64,000 bases of DNA from Streptomyces sp. SAI-127 (GTDB lineage: Bacteria; Actinomycetota; Actinomycetes; Streptomycetales; Streptomycetaceae). The stretch lies in the NCBI RefSeq assembly GCF_029894425.1, contig NZ_JARXYJ010000001.1:9258501-9322500 (forward strand), written 5' to 3'. The position numbers and the translations under genes were made by a program. Shown piece by piece: positions 1 through 17,884 of the stretch (its first letter is position 1; the number at the start of each line of letters is the position of its first letter). Below the pieces are notes generated by a model that had not been told where the DNA came from, did no database searches, and was given only the letters and a program-made list of their open reading frames with translations.

Positions 1-993
1 TTCGGGATCCTGCGCCAGCCGTTCGCGCAGCCGGGTCGCCTGAGCCTCGGCCTCTTCCGACACGGCGACGATGTCCGCGTCGCTCAGCAGTCCCCGCTCG
101 CGCAGCGCGGACTCCAGCCGGGCGAGCGGATCCCGGGCCCGCCAGTGCTCCTCCTCCGCGGCCGTGCGGTAGCGGGACGGGTCGTCGGCGCTGGTGTGCG
201 GTCCGACCCGGTAGGTGTGGGCCTCCACCAGCCAGGGCCCGCCGCCCCTGCGCGCGTCCTCCACGGCGGCGGTCAGCACCGCGAGCACGGCGGCCGCGTC
301 GTTGCCGTCCACCTGCTCCGCACGGACGCCGTAACCGATGCCCTTGTAGGCCAGGCCGGGCGCGGCGGTCTGCGCGGACAGCGGCACGGAGATGGCGTAC
401 CGATTGTTCTGCACGAGGAAGACGACCGGCGCTCGCAGCACCCCCGCCAGGTTCACGGCCTCGTGGAAGTCGCCCTCGCTGGTGGCGCCGTCGCCGACCA
501 GGGCCAGGGCGACCGTGTCGGAGCCCTTGAGGCGCTCGCCGTGGGCCAGTCCGACGGCGTGCGCGGCGTGTGTGGCCAGCGGGGTGCACTGCGGCGCCGT
601 GCGGTGACGCGTGGGGTCGTAGCCGCAGTGGGCGTCGCCGCGCAGCAGGGTGAGCGTCTCGACGGGGTCGATGCCGCGGCTGACCAGCGCGACGCAGTCA
701 CGGTAGGTGGGAAACAGCCAGTCGGTCTCGCGCAGCGCGAGGGCCGCACCCACCTGACAGGCCTCCTGGCCGAGGCTCGACGGATAGACCGCGAGCCGCC
801 CCTGGCGGGCGAGCGCCGTCGCCTGCCGGTCGAACCGGCGACCGAGAACCATCCGGCGCCAGGCCTCCAGGAGGAGTTCGGCCGGACCCCCTTTTTCCAA
901 TTCTGGCAAAAAGGAAACCGGAACCTGGGAGGGGAGCCAGAAGGACGGTTCTTCCCATTCCGTGTCCTCCTTGTGCAGCGACGCATCTCCCAT
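1..993 (-). CDS. 2-oxoacid (pyruvate/branched-chain) dehydrogenase E1 component, alpha subunit (3' end outside window)
   Basis: This thiamine-diphosphate enzyme subunit decarboxylates a 2-oxoacid and passes the acyl group to the E2 lipoyl domain in the cytosolic dehydrogenase complex. 331 residues are visible and the frame runs off the left edge without a stop; the family is usually 360-390 residues. The ThDP motif is clear, with GDG at residues 167-169 and NN at 196-197, preceded by the typical PSSLGQEA segment near residue 71. I start at ATG 993, with GAAGGGA about 9 bases upstream. The stronger AAGGAGG inside the coding region leads to an out-of-frame ATG at 958. Beta subunit and E2 would be expected beyond position 1. 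Pyruvate and branched-chain substrates cannot be separated here. If branched-chain, it could supply acyl starters for the NRPS, but that is speculation. Confidence 0.9.
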   Translation of the reverse strand, partial: MGDASLHKEDTEWEEPSFWLPSQVPVSFLPELEKGGPAELLLEAWRRMVLGRRFDRQATALARQGRLAVYPSSLGQEACQVGAALALRETDWLFPTYRDCVALVSRGIDPVETLTLLRGDAHCGYDPTRHRTAPQCTPLATHAAHAVGLAHGERLKGSDTVALALVGDGATSEGDFHEAVNLAGVLRAPVVFLVQNNRYAISVPLSAQTAAPGLAYKGIGYGVRAEQVDGNDAAAVLAVLTAAVEDARRGGGPWLVEAHTYRVGPHTSADDPSRYRTAAEEEHWRARDPLARLESALRERGLLSDADIVAVSEEAEAQATRLRERLAQDPE

Positions 994-1233
994 GTTCCGC
1001 AGTCCCTTCGTCGAGGCGTATGCGAAAGGGATGCTGTCCGCTTTCCCAACTGCGGTGCAGGGGCGGCCGGGTGAAGTGCCGTTGAACATCGATCACCCTG
1101 TTCAGCGGGGCGAACACGAGCCGGTGCGCGTCAGGCAGGCGTCGCCAAAGGGTCATGTGCGTGTCACCCCTGCTTTCCGTAGCCCGGGGTCCAATTGACC
1201 GGCCAGACACGGCACTTCGGAAAGCGAGCGAAA
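994..1233. other. divergent intergenic region between E1 alpha and the NRPS operon
   Basis: This 240-base spacer must carry the promoters for the reverse-strand dehydrogenase gene and the forward NRPS operon. I see no convincing -35/-10 pair and no obvious operator. A TTGACC at 1195-1200 is the best -35-like hexamer, but it has no good partner 17 bases on. No pathway-specific regulator gene is adjacent within the window. Confidence 0.5.
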
Positions 1234-2523
1234 ATGTTCCGAGCGCTCCCGGGAACACGTCACTACACGGTTTTCTGTTCCTCATGCGGAACCCGCTACG
1301 AGGACGACGGAATCATGCTCGACTGCCGTGCCTGCCGGGAACCGGCGTTCCTGCGCACCGAGTACCACGGGACGCACACCGCTAGCGCGACCGGACTGTT
1401 TCGCCACGCCCCGCTGCTGCCCGTGGTGCGGACCTTCCCCGGGGTGCCGGGACCGGTGGTGTACCCGGCGGAGCGGCTCGGCCGGCTGCTCGGTCTGGAC
1501 CGGCTGTGGGTGGCGTTCAACGGCCACTGGCCCGAGCGCGGGGCGCAGTTGCCCACCTGTACGTTCAAGGATCTGGAGGCCTACACCGTCCTGGGGCGGC
1601 TGCCCGCCGACCCGCCGCTCCTGGTGATCCCCTCGGCCGGGAACACCGCCGCCGCCTTCGCCTGGGCCGCCACCCGGCACCGGATCCCGTGTCTGCTCGT
1701 CGTGCCCGCCCCGGCCCTGGAGCGGATGCGCTTCCCCGCGCCGCTCGACCCCTGCGTCCGCATCGTCGCCCTCGACGGAGCCGCCACCTACAGCGACACC
1801 ATCGCGTGCGCCGACCTGCTCGCCCGGATGCCCGGCCACCACGCCGAGGGCGGTGCGCGCAACGTCGGCCGCCGCGACGGACTGGGCACGGTCATGCTCG
1901 CCGCCGCCGAGGCCGTAGGACGCCTTCCGCAGGTCTATGTGCAGGCCGTGGGCAGTGGCACGGGAGCCATCGGTGCACACGAGGCGGCCCGCCGGATCCG
2001 CGCCGCCGGCGAGCCCCTGCCGCGGCTGCTGATGTGCCAGAACGAACCGTTCGCCGCGCTGTACGAGGCCTGGTGCCACGGCGGCCAGCCGCCCGCGAGC
2101 CGCGAACTCGAACCCCTGGCCCGTGAACTCACCAACCGTCGCCCGCCGTTCGCCGTCCGCGGCGGGGTGCGGGACGCGCTGGAGGAGAGCGGCGGCCAGG
2201 TCCGATGTACGGACAACGAAGCAGCGCTCACCGCCATGGCGCTCTTCGAGGAGACCGAGGGGATCGACATCGAACCCGGCGCAGGCGTGGCCGTGGCCGC
2301 TCTCGCGGAGGCCGTGCGCGACGGACAGGTGCGCCCCGACGAGCTCGTGCTCCTCAACATCACCGGCGGCGGCCGCGCCCGCCAGGCCCAGGACCTTCCC
2401 CTCGTGCCCGCCGAACCCTGGCTGCGCGTCACCTGGCCGGGCGGCGAGTCCGGGCCGCGCCGCGTCGCCGAGCAGGTCGAACGTCAGCTGGCGGGCGTCG
2501 TGACCGCGGGGGCCGCCCGATGA
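1234..2523 (+). CDS. cysteate synthase / threonine synthase-like PLP-dependent enzyme
   Basis: 429 residues of the fold-type II PLP family. An N-terminal zinc ribbon has two CxxC pairs (C15/C18 and C31/C34), as in threonine synthase and archaeal cysteate synthase. The PLP lysine is K112 in TFKDLEAY, the substrate loop is SAGNTAAA and the phosphate-binding loop is GSGTGAIG. Threonine synthases usually read SFKDRG at the lysine; the FKDLEA form is what I associate with cysteate synthases, which replace the phosphate of O-phosphoserine with sulfite to give L-cysteate. It is the first gene of the NRPS operon and its stop overlaps the NRPS start (ATGA at 2520), so I infer that it makes a building block for the peptide. 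I start at ATG 1234 behind GGAAAG rather than the in-frame TTG at 1195. Another beta-replacement product is possible. Confidence 0.75.
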   Translation: MFRALPGTRHYTVFCSSCGTRYEDDGIMLDCRACREPAFLRTEYHGTHTASATGLFRHAPLLPVVRTFPGVPGPVVYPAERLGRLLGLDRLWVAFNGHWPERGAQLPTCTFKDLEAYTVLGRLPADPPLLVIPSAGNTAAAFAWAATRHRIPCLLVVPAPALERMRFPAPLDPCVRIVALDGAATYSDTIACADLLARMPGHHAEGGARNVGRRDGLGTVMLAAAEAVGRLPQVYVQAVGSGTGAIGAHEAARRIRAAGEPLPRLLMCQNEPFAALYEAWCHGGQPPASRELEPLARELTNRRPPFAVRGGVRDALEESGGQVRCTDNEAALTAMALFEETEGIDIEPGAGVAVAALAEAVRDGQVRPDELVLLNITGGGRARQAQDLPLVPAEPWLRVTWPGGESGPRRVAEQVERQLAGVVTAGAAR

Positions 2524-2591
2524 CGGACCTTTCCGCGCCTGCCGACGTGCCGCCGATGACGGACCTTTCCGCGCCCGCCGACGTGCCGCCG
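2520..2591 (+). repeat. 36-bp tandem duplication at the NRPS1 start
   Basis: Two adjacent 36-base copies differ at one base and each encodes [13 protein letters not shown] partial, diverged third copy begins at 2592 (MTDVSVPA). Each copy brings its own in-frame ATG (2520, 2556, 2592), so the NRPS has three possible start codons ahead of the first C domain. Confidence 0.95.
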
Positions 2592-5500
2592 ATGACCGAC
2601 GTGTCCGTACCCGCCCGGGCATTCGGCCTGTCCGCCGCCCAGCGCTCGATGTGGTTCGGCCAGCGTCTCGACTCCGCCGCCCGATCCGCGTACAACGTCG
2701 GCGAGTACACCGAGATCCACGGCTGCCTCGACGTCGACCGCTTTCGCACCGCCCTGTGCCAGATCGTCGCGGCGACCGAGACCCTGCGGGCCCGATTCAC
2801 GGCCGACGGCGACGGCGTCCACCAGATCGTCGAGCCCGACCCCGCCTGGGAGTTGACCGTCGTCGACCTCAGGGACTCGACCGACCCCGGCGGCGCCGCC
2901 GACGCCTGGCGGGAGGCCGACTTCGCGGTGCCCATCGATCTCGAAGAGGCCCCGTTGTTCCGGTACGCGTTGCTCAGGCTCGGTGACGAGCACTGGGTCT
3001 GGTACCACTGCTACCACCACATCGCGGTCGACGGGTTCAGTTGCTCCCTCATCGCGGCCAGGGTCGCCGACGCCTACACGGCCCTCGTCACGGGCACCGC
3101 GCACACCCCGCCCGAGGCGCCTCTCGCCCCGCTGGTCGAGGCGGACGAGGCATACCGCACCGGCGACCGCCGCGCGGCCGACAGCCGCCACTGGGCCGGT
3201 GTCTGCGCCGACCGCCCGGACCCGGTCGGCCTCAGTGACCACCCCCCACGGGTGAGCGACGGCTTCCTGCGCCGAACCGGTCATCTCGCCGACAGCGCAG
3301 GCGACTTGGTCCACTCGGCCGCCGCGCACACGGGCACTCGCTGGTCCCGTGTCCTGATCGCCGCGGCCGCTGCCTATCTGCACCGGCTCACCGGAGCCCG
3401 GGACATCGTCCTCGGCCTCGCCGTCACCGCCCGCGAGAGCGACACCGAGCGCGCCACCCCGGGCATGGCCTCCAACGTCCTCCCGCTGCGGCTGTCCGTA
3501 CGCCCCGACACCCGCGCCCACGACCTCGTACGCCAGGCAGCCGCCGCAACCCGGGAACTGCTCGCACACCAGCGGTACCGGGGCGAGGACCTGCGTCGCG
3601 AGCTGGACCAGTTCGGCGGTGACCGCAGGTTCTTCGGTCCCGTCGTCAACATCATGGCGTTCGGGACGGAGTTGAGGTTCGCCGGGCATCCGACCACCCG
3701 CCACAACCTCTCCACGGGCCCGGTCGAGGACCTCGCCGTCAACGTCTACGAGCGCTCCGACGGCAACGGCATCCGCATCGACCTCGACGCGAGCACCGCC
3801 TGCTACACGGACGCCGAACTCACCGCCTACCACCGCCGGTTCACCCACTTCGCGGAAGGTTTCGCGGCCGCCGTGCTTGCTCCCGGCACCGCTGTCGGCC
3901 GGGTCGAGGTGACGCTGCCCGAGGAGTCACAGGCGGCCCTGCTGGACGGCCCGGCGCCCCCGACGGCCACGGGAACCGTGCCCGGCCTCTTCGCGGCCCG
4001 GGCCGCCGCGACGCCCACGGCCACGGCTGTCGTGCACGGCGAACAGGTCCTCAGCTACGCCGAGTTGAACGCCCGCGCCAACCGTCTCGCACACCGCCTG
4101 CTGCGCCTCGGCGTCCGCCCCGAGGACCGCGTCGCCGTCCTGACGCGCCGCTCCGAACACCTGGTCGTCGCCCTCCTCGCGGTCCTCAAAGCAGGTGCCG
4201 CCTACGTCGGCCTCGACCCCCGCGCCCCGGCCGCCCGCACCCACCGGATCCTGGACGCAACATCGGCGGCGGCCCTCCTCGCGGACTCGACGACAGCCGC
4301 GGCCCTCCGGACGGACGGGACGTCACCGTCGTACGACTGCCAAGTGGTCCTGGTCGACGACCTGCCGTCACTCGCCACCGAACCCGACACCGACCCCGAA
4401 CTCCCGCTGCAACCGGACCAGTTGGCCTACGTCAGTCACACCTCCGGTTCCACCGGCACCCCCAAGGGCGTGGCGGTCACCCACCGGGACGTCACGGCCC
4501 TCGCGACGGACAGTGCCTTCGCGGGCGGCGCGCACACGCGTGTCCTCGTCCACTCGCCCACAGCCTTCGACGCCTCCACCTACGAGCTGTGGGTCCCGCT
4601 GCTGGGGGGCGGTACCGCCGTGGTCGCGGGCCCGGAGGAGGACGTGGACGCGGCGGCGATCGGGCGGCTGACGCGTCGCCACGGGCTGACCGCGCTGTGG
4701 CTGACGGCGGGGCTGTTCCGGCTCGTCGCGGAGGAGGACCCGGGTTGTTTCACGGGGCTCCGACAGGTCTGGGCGGGTGGCGACACGGTGCCCGCCGCTG
4801 CCGTCCGCAGAGCACTGGACGCCTGCCCCGGGCTGACGGTCACCAACGGCTACGGCCCCACCGAGACCACCACCTTCGCCACCACCCGCCCCTGCCCCGG
4901 CACTGCACAGGTGCCGGATCCGCTGCCCATCGGCCGCCCGCTCGACGGAATGCGCGCCTACGTCCTCGACGGCGCCCTGCGACCGGCCCCGTCCGGCACG
5001 GTGGGGGAGTTGTACCTCGCCGGCCCCGGCGTGGCCCGCGGCTATCTGGACCGTCCGGGCGCCAGTGCGGAGCGGTTCGTCGCCGACCCGTTCGGGCCGC
5101 CCGGCGGGCGCATGTACCGCACGGGGGATCGCGTACGGCTGACCCCCGACCGTCAACTCGCCTTCCACGGGCGGGCGGACGACCAGGTCAAGCTGCGCGG
5201 CTTCCGTGTCGAACCGGCGGAGGTCGAGGCGGCCCTCGCCGGACACCCGGACGTCGAGCACGCCGTCGCCGTCGTCCGCGAGGACCGGCCAGGCGACCGC
5301 AGCCTCGTCGCCTACGCCACCGCCGCTGCGGGTGCGGAGCCGGATGTCCTGCGCGAGTACCTCGCCGGGCTCCTGCCCGCCTACCTGGTGCCCTCCGCCG
5401 TCGTCCTCCTGGACCGGCTGCCGCTGACCGCCAACGGCAAGGTGGACCGTGCGGCCCTGCCTGCCCCGGTGCGCACCGGCCGGGACGCCGGGCGGAGTGC

Positions 5501-8500
5501 GCGTACCGCCCACGAAGAGGTGCTGTGCGCGCTGATCGCCGATGTCCTCGGCCTTCCCGACGTCGGCCCCGACGACAGCTTCTTCGCTCTCGGCGGCCAC
5601 TCCCTGCACGCACTGCGGCTCGTCCACCGCATCCGGACCGCACTGGGCACCGACCTCGCCCTGCGGGACGTCTTCGAGGCGCCGACCGCGGCTGCCCTGG
5701 CCCGGCTCCTCCCCGCCGCCGAACCGGCGCGCCCGGCGCCCCCGCTGGTCAGGAGTACGGAGGACGGCGAGGCGCCGCTGTCCTCCGCCCAGCGGCGTCT
5801 GTGGTTCCTGCACCGCGCCGAGCCGTCCGGAGCCGCCTACCACGTTCCCCTTGCCGTGCGGCTGACCGGCGCATCCCTGGACCAGGACGCCCTGCGAGCG
5901 GCCCTGGCCGACGTCAGCGACCGGCACGAGATCCTGCGCACCGTCTATCCGGACACCGACGGCACCCCGCATTCCAGGCTCTTGGCACACGTGTCCCCGG
6001 AGCTGTCCGTCCAGTCGGCAACCGAGTACGAACTCGCCTGCATGGCCGCTGAGTTGGCGTCCAAGGCGTTCGACCTCGCCACCGGCACACCGTTCCGCGC
6101 CCACCTCCTCGCACTGGGCCCCGAGGACCACGTTCTCCTGCTGGTGCTCCACCACATCGCCGCCGACGGCTGGTCCCTGCAGCCGCTCCTCCGTGACCTG
6201 GCCACCGCCTACCGGGCCCGGCTCACGGGCGAGGTCCCCGACTGGGCGCCGCCGCCCGTCCGGTACCAGGACTACGCGCGCCGGCAGCGTGAACTCCTCG
6301 CCGACGACCGTGACCGGCAACTCGCCCACTGGCGACAGACCCTCGCGGGGCTCCCCGACGAGCTCCCGCTCCCCGTCGACCGGCCCCGCCCGGCCCGGGC
6401 CACCCACCGGGGCGGCGACATCCCCGTCCACTGGGACGCCGACCTGCACCGGCGGTTGCGCGACCTCGCCGCCGACCGGGGCGCGACGGTGTTCATGGCC
6501 GTACAGGCCGGGCTCGCCGCCCTGCTGACCAGGCTGGGCGCGGGCACCGACATCCCGCTCGGCACACCGGTCGCGGGCCGCCCCGACGAGGCCCTGGACG
6601 ATCTGGTCGGCTGCTTCGTGAACACCCTCGTGCTGCGCACCGACTCCTCGGGCGAGCCGACCTTCCGCGAACTCCTCGACCGGGTGCGCGAGACCGACCT
6701 TGCCGCCCACGCCCACCAGGACCTGCCGTTCGAGCAGCTTGTCGAGGCGCTCAATCCGTCCCGCTCACCGGCCCGTCACCCGCTGTTCCAGGTGATGCTC
6801 GCCTTCCGGCCGACCGCCTCATGGCGTCTTGAACTGCCCGGCCTGGACGACCGCACCCTCCCCGTGGAGACCGGCTCGACCAAGATCGACCTCACCTTCA
6901 ACCTCGCCGAGCACCGGGCGTCCGACGGCACCCCGAACGGCATCGACGGCACACTCCAGTACAGCGCCGACCTCTTCGACCGCAGCACGGCCGAGGGACT
7001 GGCCGCACGTCTGGAACGGCTGCTGCGGGCCGCGCTCGCCACACCTGACCGGGGAATCGGGGATCTCGACGTCCTCGCACCGGACGAACGCCGACGTCTG
7101 CTGTCCGACCTGACCGACACCGCACGGGACATCCCGGACACCACGTTTCCCCGGATGTTCGCGCAGCAGGCGGCCGAAACGCCGGACGCGCTCGCCGTGA
7201 CGGACGCGCGCACCTCATTGACCTACCGCCAACTCGACTCCCTCGCCGACGATTTGGCCCGCGTGCTGGTCGAGCGCGGCGCCGGTCCGGGCCGTGTCGT
7301 CGCCTTCGCGCTGCCCCGTTCCGTCGACCTCGCGGTCGCGGTCCTTGCTGTCCTCAAGGCGGGGGCCGCCTATCTCCCGCTCGACCCGGACCACCCCGCC
7401 GAGCGCACGGCGTACCTTCTGTCCGACGCGAACCCCGTCTGCGTCATCGCGCGGGAACCCGTCGACGCGGACCGCCCGCACGTGAACCCCGACGTGACAC
7501 CGGCCGACCCCACGGCCGAACTCCCCGAGGCCGGGCCGGCCGATCCGGCCTACCTGATCTACACCTCAGGGACCACCGGCCGCCCCAAGGGCGTGGTCGT
7601 CGAACACCGCAACCTCACCACCTATATCGCCCGCTGTGCCGAGGCCTACCCGAGCCTGCGCGGCACCTCGCTGCTGCACGCCACGATGAGCTTCGACGCG
7701 ACCGTGACCACCCTGCACGGAGCGCTCGCCGTGGGCGGCCGGGTGCACATCGCGGCCTTCCACGAGGCGGGCTCCACCGAACTGCCCGGCGGCTACAGCT
7801 TCCTCAAGGCCACCCCCAGCCACCTTCCCCTGCTGCCCGCGCTGCCGTACGACCTCTCGCCCGCCGAGGAGTTCATGCTGGGCGGGGAGGCCCTGGTCGG
7901 CGAGGCACTGCGCGCCTGGCGTCGCGATCATCCCGCTGTACGGCTGGTCAACCACTACGGCCCCACCGAACTCACCGTCGGCTGCACCGACCACCGCATC
8001 GAGCCGGGGGAGGAGCTGCCCTCCGGGCCGGTACCCGTCGGCCGCCCCATGTGGAACACCCGGGCGTATGTGCTCGACGCACGCCTGCACCTCGTACCGG
8101 CAGGTGTCGAGGGCGAGCTGTATGTGGCGGGCGACCATGTGGCCCGCGGCTACTGGCAGCGCCCGGACCTGACCTCCGAGCGCTTCGTCGCCGACCCCTT
8201 CGGCCCCCCGGGCGCACGCATGTACCGCACCGGAGACCTGGCCGTGCGGCGCGCCGACGGCGTGCTGGAACTGCGGGGCCGGGCCGACGGACAGCTGAAG
8301 ATCAGGGGGCTGCGGATCGAGCCCGGCGAGGTCGAGGGCGCGCTGACCGGTCATCCCGCCGTCGCCCAGGCCGCGGTGGTGGTGCGCGAGGACACATCTG
8401 GCGTACGGCGCCTGGTGGGCTATGTCGTGGGGGCCGCCACCGGTGACCTCGACGAGATCCGTGCCCATGCCGCCCTTAACCTCCCCGCGCACATGGTCCC

Positions 8501-10205
8501 CGAGGCACTCGTGGCCCTCGACGCCCTGCCCATGACACCCAACGGCAAGCTCGACCGGGCCGCCCTGCCCGCCCCCGGTACCCGCTCCGCGGCGAGCAAC
8601 AGGGAGCCGCGCACCCCGCAGGAGGAGACACTGCGCGCCCTCGTCGCCGAGGTGCTCGGGCTGCCCGTCGGCCAAGTCGGCCTGGACACCGGCTTCTTCG
8701 ATGTCGGCGGCGACAGCATCACCTCCATCCACCTCGTCAGCCGGGCACTCGCTGAGGGACTGCGCCTGACACCCCGGGACGTGTTCGAACAGCGCACGGT
8801 CGCCGGCCTCGCCGCGGTGGCGGCCGCCGCGCAGCCCCTGACATCGGTGACACAGGACGCCCCGACGGGTGAACTGCCCCTCACACCGGCCCTGCGGCGA
8901 CTCGTCGAACGCGGCGGCCCCATCGAGGCGTTCAGCCAGTCGATGCTGCTCGTCACCCCGGAAGACGCCGACGAGGAGAGCCTCCGCAAGGCGCTCCAGG
9001 CAGTGATCGACCACCACCACGCCCTGCGACTGCGCCTGGACGGCGACGGTACGGCCGTCATCCCACCACGCGGCTCCCTCGACGCCACCGGTCTGCTGGA
9101 GCGGGTCACCGTCCTGGACCTCCAGCGACCGGCACCTCGACTCGACCCGCACCGCGGCGACCTGGTGCGCGCGGTCTGGTTCGACGCGGGCCCCGGCCGT
9201 CGCGGACGGCTGCTGCTGACGATCCACCACCTCGCCGTGGACGCGGTGTCCTGGCACACCCTGCGCACCGACCTGGCGGCGGCCTGGCGAGGAGAGGAAC
9301 TCACCCCGCAGGGCATGTCCTTCAGAGCCTGGGCCCATCTGCTGGAGCGCGAGAGCGTAGCGAGGTCCGCCGAACTCGACCTGTGGAGAGGGGTGTTGGG
9401 GGATCCCGATGCGTTGCCTGCCGTGCGGTCCACGGACCTCGTCGGTCAGATGCGCCACCTCACCCGGGAGCTCCCGACCGCCGGCCTGCTCACCACCGTC
9501 CCCGCGGCCTTCCACGCGGGCCCCGAAGACGTCCTGCTGGCCGCGCTCGCGACGGCCTTCGCCCGTGTGGGCCGCCCGGCGACGCTGCTCGACATCGAGC
9601 GGCACGGCCGCGAGGAGTTCGCGGACGGTGTCGACCCGACCCGGACGGTCGGCTGGTTCACCAGCGTCGTACCGGCCCGCCTCGATCTGCGCGGGCTCGA
9701 CCTCGGCGACCCGGCGCAGATCCTCAAGGCCATGAAGGAACACCTGCGGGCCGCCCCCGACCACGGTCTCGGCCACGGACTGCTCCGCCACCTCAACCCC
9801 GAGACGCGCCCGCTCCTCGCCGAACTCCCCGTTCCGCAGGTCGGCTTCAACTACCTGGGCCGCAGCGTCTCCGGCGTGGGCACCCCCTGGTCGCAGGCGC
9901 CCGAGACCCTGCCCGGCACGGGACTCGGCGCCGCCCACGACCCAGCGCAGCCTGTCGCCCACGGCCTGGAGATCACGGCTGTGGCCGACGCCGACGGCAC
10001 GCTCACCGCCACCTGGTCCTGGGTGCCGCGCCTCTGGAACGAGGACGAGGTGACCGCCCTGGCCGACGGGTGGTTCCAGGCTCTGGCCGCCTTCGAAGAC
10101 ACCGGCACGGACGGCGGGCACACCCCGTCCGACCTGCCCCTGGTGTCCCTGTCCCAAGCGGAGATCGACGAACTCGAAGCCGAGTTCGGAAGCGAGTGGA
10201 GGTAA
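2520..10205 (+). CDS. nonribosomal peptide synthetase 1: C-A(Val)-T-C-A(Asp-like/cysteate?)-T-E
   Basis: 2561-residue cytosolic bimodular NRPS. C1 (about 36-465, HHIAVDG near 170) resembles starter C domains of the EntF type, so an N-acyl cap is likely. A1 (about 490-980, core FDAST at 683) has the pocket DAYWWGGTF-K, a valine code. T1 has Ser1028 in GGHSL. C2 has H1211/H1212 and should be an LCL domain. A2 (about 1540-2018, FDATV at 1725) has the pocket DATKMGHVG-K, which resembles the aspartate code DLTKVGHIGK with Leu to Ala and Val to Met changes. T2 has Ser2066 in GGDSI. The E domain has H2236/H2237 in [10 protein letters not shown] and makes residue 2 D-configured. The C-terminal [10 protein letters not shown] helix looks like a donor docking element for NRPS2. 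The start at 2520 is translationally coupled (ATGA). Pocket residues were aligned to PheA by eye. Confidence 0.95.
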   Translation: MTDLSAPADVPPMTDLSAPADVPPMTDVSVPARAFGLSAAQRSMWFGQRLDSAARSAYNVGEYTEIHGCLDVDRFRTALCQIVAATETLRARFTADGDGVHQIVEPDPAWELTVVDLRDSTDPGGAADAWREADFAVPIDLEEAPLFRYALLRLGDEHWVWYHCYHHIAVDGFSCSLIAARVADAYTALVTGTAHTPPEAPLAPLVEADEAYRTGDRRAADSRHWAGVCADRPDPVGLSDHPPRVSDGFLRRTGHLADSAGDLVHSAAAHTGTRWSRVLIAAAAAYLHRLTGARDIVLGLAVTARESDTERATPGMASNVLPLRLSVRPDTRAHDLVRQAAAATRELLAHQRYRGEDLRRELDQFGGDRRFFGPVVNIMAFGTELRFAGHPTTRHNLSTGPVEDLAVNVYERSDGNGIRIDLDASTACYTDAELTAYHRRFTHFAEGFAAAVLAPGTAVGRVEVTLPEESQAALLDGPAPPTATGTVPGLFAARAAATPTATAVVHGEQVLSYAELNARANRLAHRLLRLGVRPEDRVAVLTRRSEHLVVALLAVLKAGAAYVGLDPRAPAARTHRILDATSAAALLADSTTAAALRTDGTSPSYDCQVVLVDDLPSLATEPDTDPELPLQPDQLAYVSHTSGSTGTPKGVAVTHRDVTALATDSAFAGGAHTRVLVHSPTAFDASTYELWVPLLGGGTAVVAGPEEDVDAAAIGRLTRRHGLTALWLTAGLFRLVAEEDPGCFTGLRQVWAGGDTVPAAAVRRALDACPGLTVTNGYGPTETTTFATTRPCPGTAQVPDPLPIGRPLDGMRAYVLDGALRPAPSGTVGELYLAGPGVARGYLDRPGASAERFVADPFGPPGGRMYRTGDRVRLTPDRQLAFHGRADDQVKLRGFRVEPAEVEAALAGHPDVEHAVAVVREDRPGDRSLVAYATAAAGAEPDVLREYLAGLLPAYLVPSAVVLLDRLPLTANGKVDRAALPAPVRTGRDAGRSARTAHEEVLCALIADVLGLPDVGPDDSFFALGGHSLHALRLVHRIRTALGTDLALRDVFEAPTAAALARLLPAAEPARPAPPLVRSTEDGEAPLSSAQRRLWFLHRAEPSGAAYHVPLAVRLTGASLDQDALRAALADVSDRHEILRTVYPDTDGTPHSRLLAHVSPELSVQSATEYELACMAAELASKAFDLATGTPFRAHLLALGPEDHVLLLVLHHIAADGWSLQPLLRDLATAYRARLTGEVPDWAPPPVRYQDYARRQRELLADDRDRQLAHWRQTLAGLPDELPLPVDRPRPARATHRGGDIPVHWDADLHRRLRDLAADRGATVFMAVQAGLAALLTRLGAGTDIPLGTPVAGRPDEALDDLVGCFVNTLVLRTDSSGEPTFRELLDRVRETDLAAHAHQDLPFEQLVEALNPSRSPARHPLFQVMLAFRPTASWRLELPGLDDRTLPVETGSTKIDLTFNLAEHRASDGTPNGIDGTLQYSADLFDRSTAEGLAARLERLLRAALATPDRGIGDLDVLAPDERRRLLSDLTDTARDIPDTTFPRMFAQQAAETPDALAVTDARTSLTYRQLDSLADDLARVLVERGAGPGRVVAFALPRSVDLAVAVLAVLKAGAAYLPLDPDHPAERTAYLLSDANPVCVIAREPVDADRPHVNPDVTPADPTAELPEAGPADPAYLIYTSGTTGRPKGVVVEHRNLTTYIARCAEAYPSLRGTSLLHATMSFDATVTTLHGALAVGGRVHIAAFHEAGSTELPGGYSFLKATPSHLPLLPALPYDLSPAEEFMLGGEALVGEALRAWRRDHPAVRLVNHYGPTELTVGCTDHRIEPGEELPSGPVPVGRPMWNTRAYVLDARLHLVPAGVEGELYVAGDHVARGYWQRPDLTSERFVADPFGPPGARMYRTGDLAVRRADGVLELRGRADGQLKIRGLRIEPGEVEGALTGHPAVAQAAVVVREDTSGVRRLVGYVVGAATGDLDEIRAHAALNLPAHMVPEALVALDALPMTPNGKLDRAALPAPGTRSAASNREPRTPQEETLRALVAEVLGLPVGQVGLDTGFFDVGGDSITSIHLVSRALAEGLRLTPRDVFEQRTVAGLAAVAAAAQPLTSVTQDAPTGELPLTPALRRLVERGGPIEAFSQSMLLVTPEDADEESLRKALQAVIDHHHALRLRLDGDGTAVIPPRGSLDATGLLERVTVLDLQRPAPRLDPHRGDLVRAVWFDAGPGRRGRLLLTIHHLAVDAVSWHTLRTDLAAAWRGEELTPQGMSFRAWAHLLERESVARSAELDLWRGVLGDPDALPAVRSTDLVGQMRHLTRELPTAGLLTTVPAAFHAGPEDVLLAALATAFARVGRPATLLDIERHGREEFADGVDPTRTVGWFTSVVPARLDLRGLDLGDPAQILKAMKEHLRAAPDHGLGHGLLRHLNPETRPLLAELPVPQVGFNYLGRSVSGVGTPWSQAPETLPGTGLGAAHDPAQPVAHGLEITAVADADGTLTATWSWVPRLWNEDEVTALADGWFQALAAFEDTGTDGGHTPSDLPLVSLSQAEIDELEAEFGSEWR

Positions 10206-10211
10206 CCCACG

Positions 10212-17861
<7,650 letters not shown>

Positions 17862-17884
17862 CGCGCACGGAAGGAGACGATGCG

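Noticed and set aside
1..993. E1 alpha as part of the NRPS pathway (branched acyl starter supply)
   Set aside because: It is divergently transcribed, substrate class cannot be told, and the partner genes lie outside the window, so it is left as a probable flanking metabolic gene.
1195..1233. TTG start for the PLP enzyme, 13 codons earlier
   Set aside because: No ribosome site precedes it, whereas GGAAAG is well placed for ATG 1234, directly ahead of the zinc ribbon.
698..1285. Reverse-strand frame with AAGGAGG before an ATG at 958
   Set aside because: The translation has no motifs, while the overlapping frame from 993 gives a complete ThDP-binding E1 alpha sequence.
2205..2519. Upstream extension of the NRPS1 frame
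   Set aside because: It overlaps the PLP-enzyme gene in another frame, and ATG 2520 with ATGA coupling is the natural start; the extension is Arg/Gly-rich noise.
17880..17882. ATG immediately after AAGGAG as the NRPS3 start
   Set aside because: It is out of frame with the C domain; ATG 17885 is in frame.
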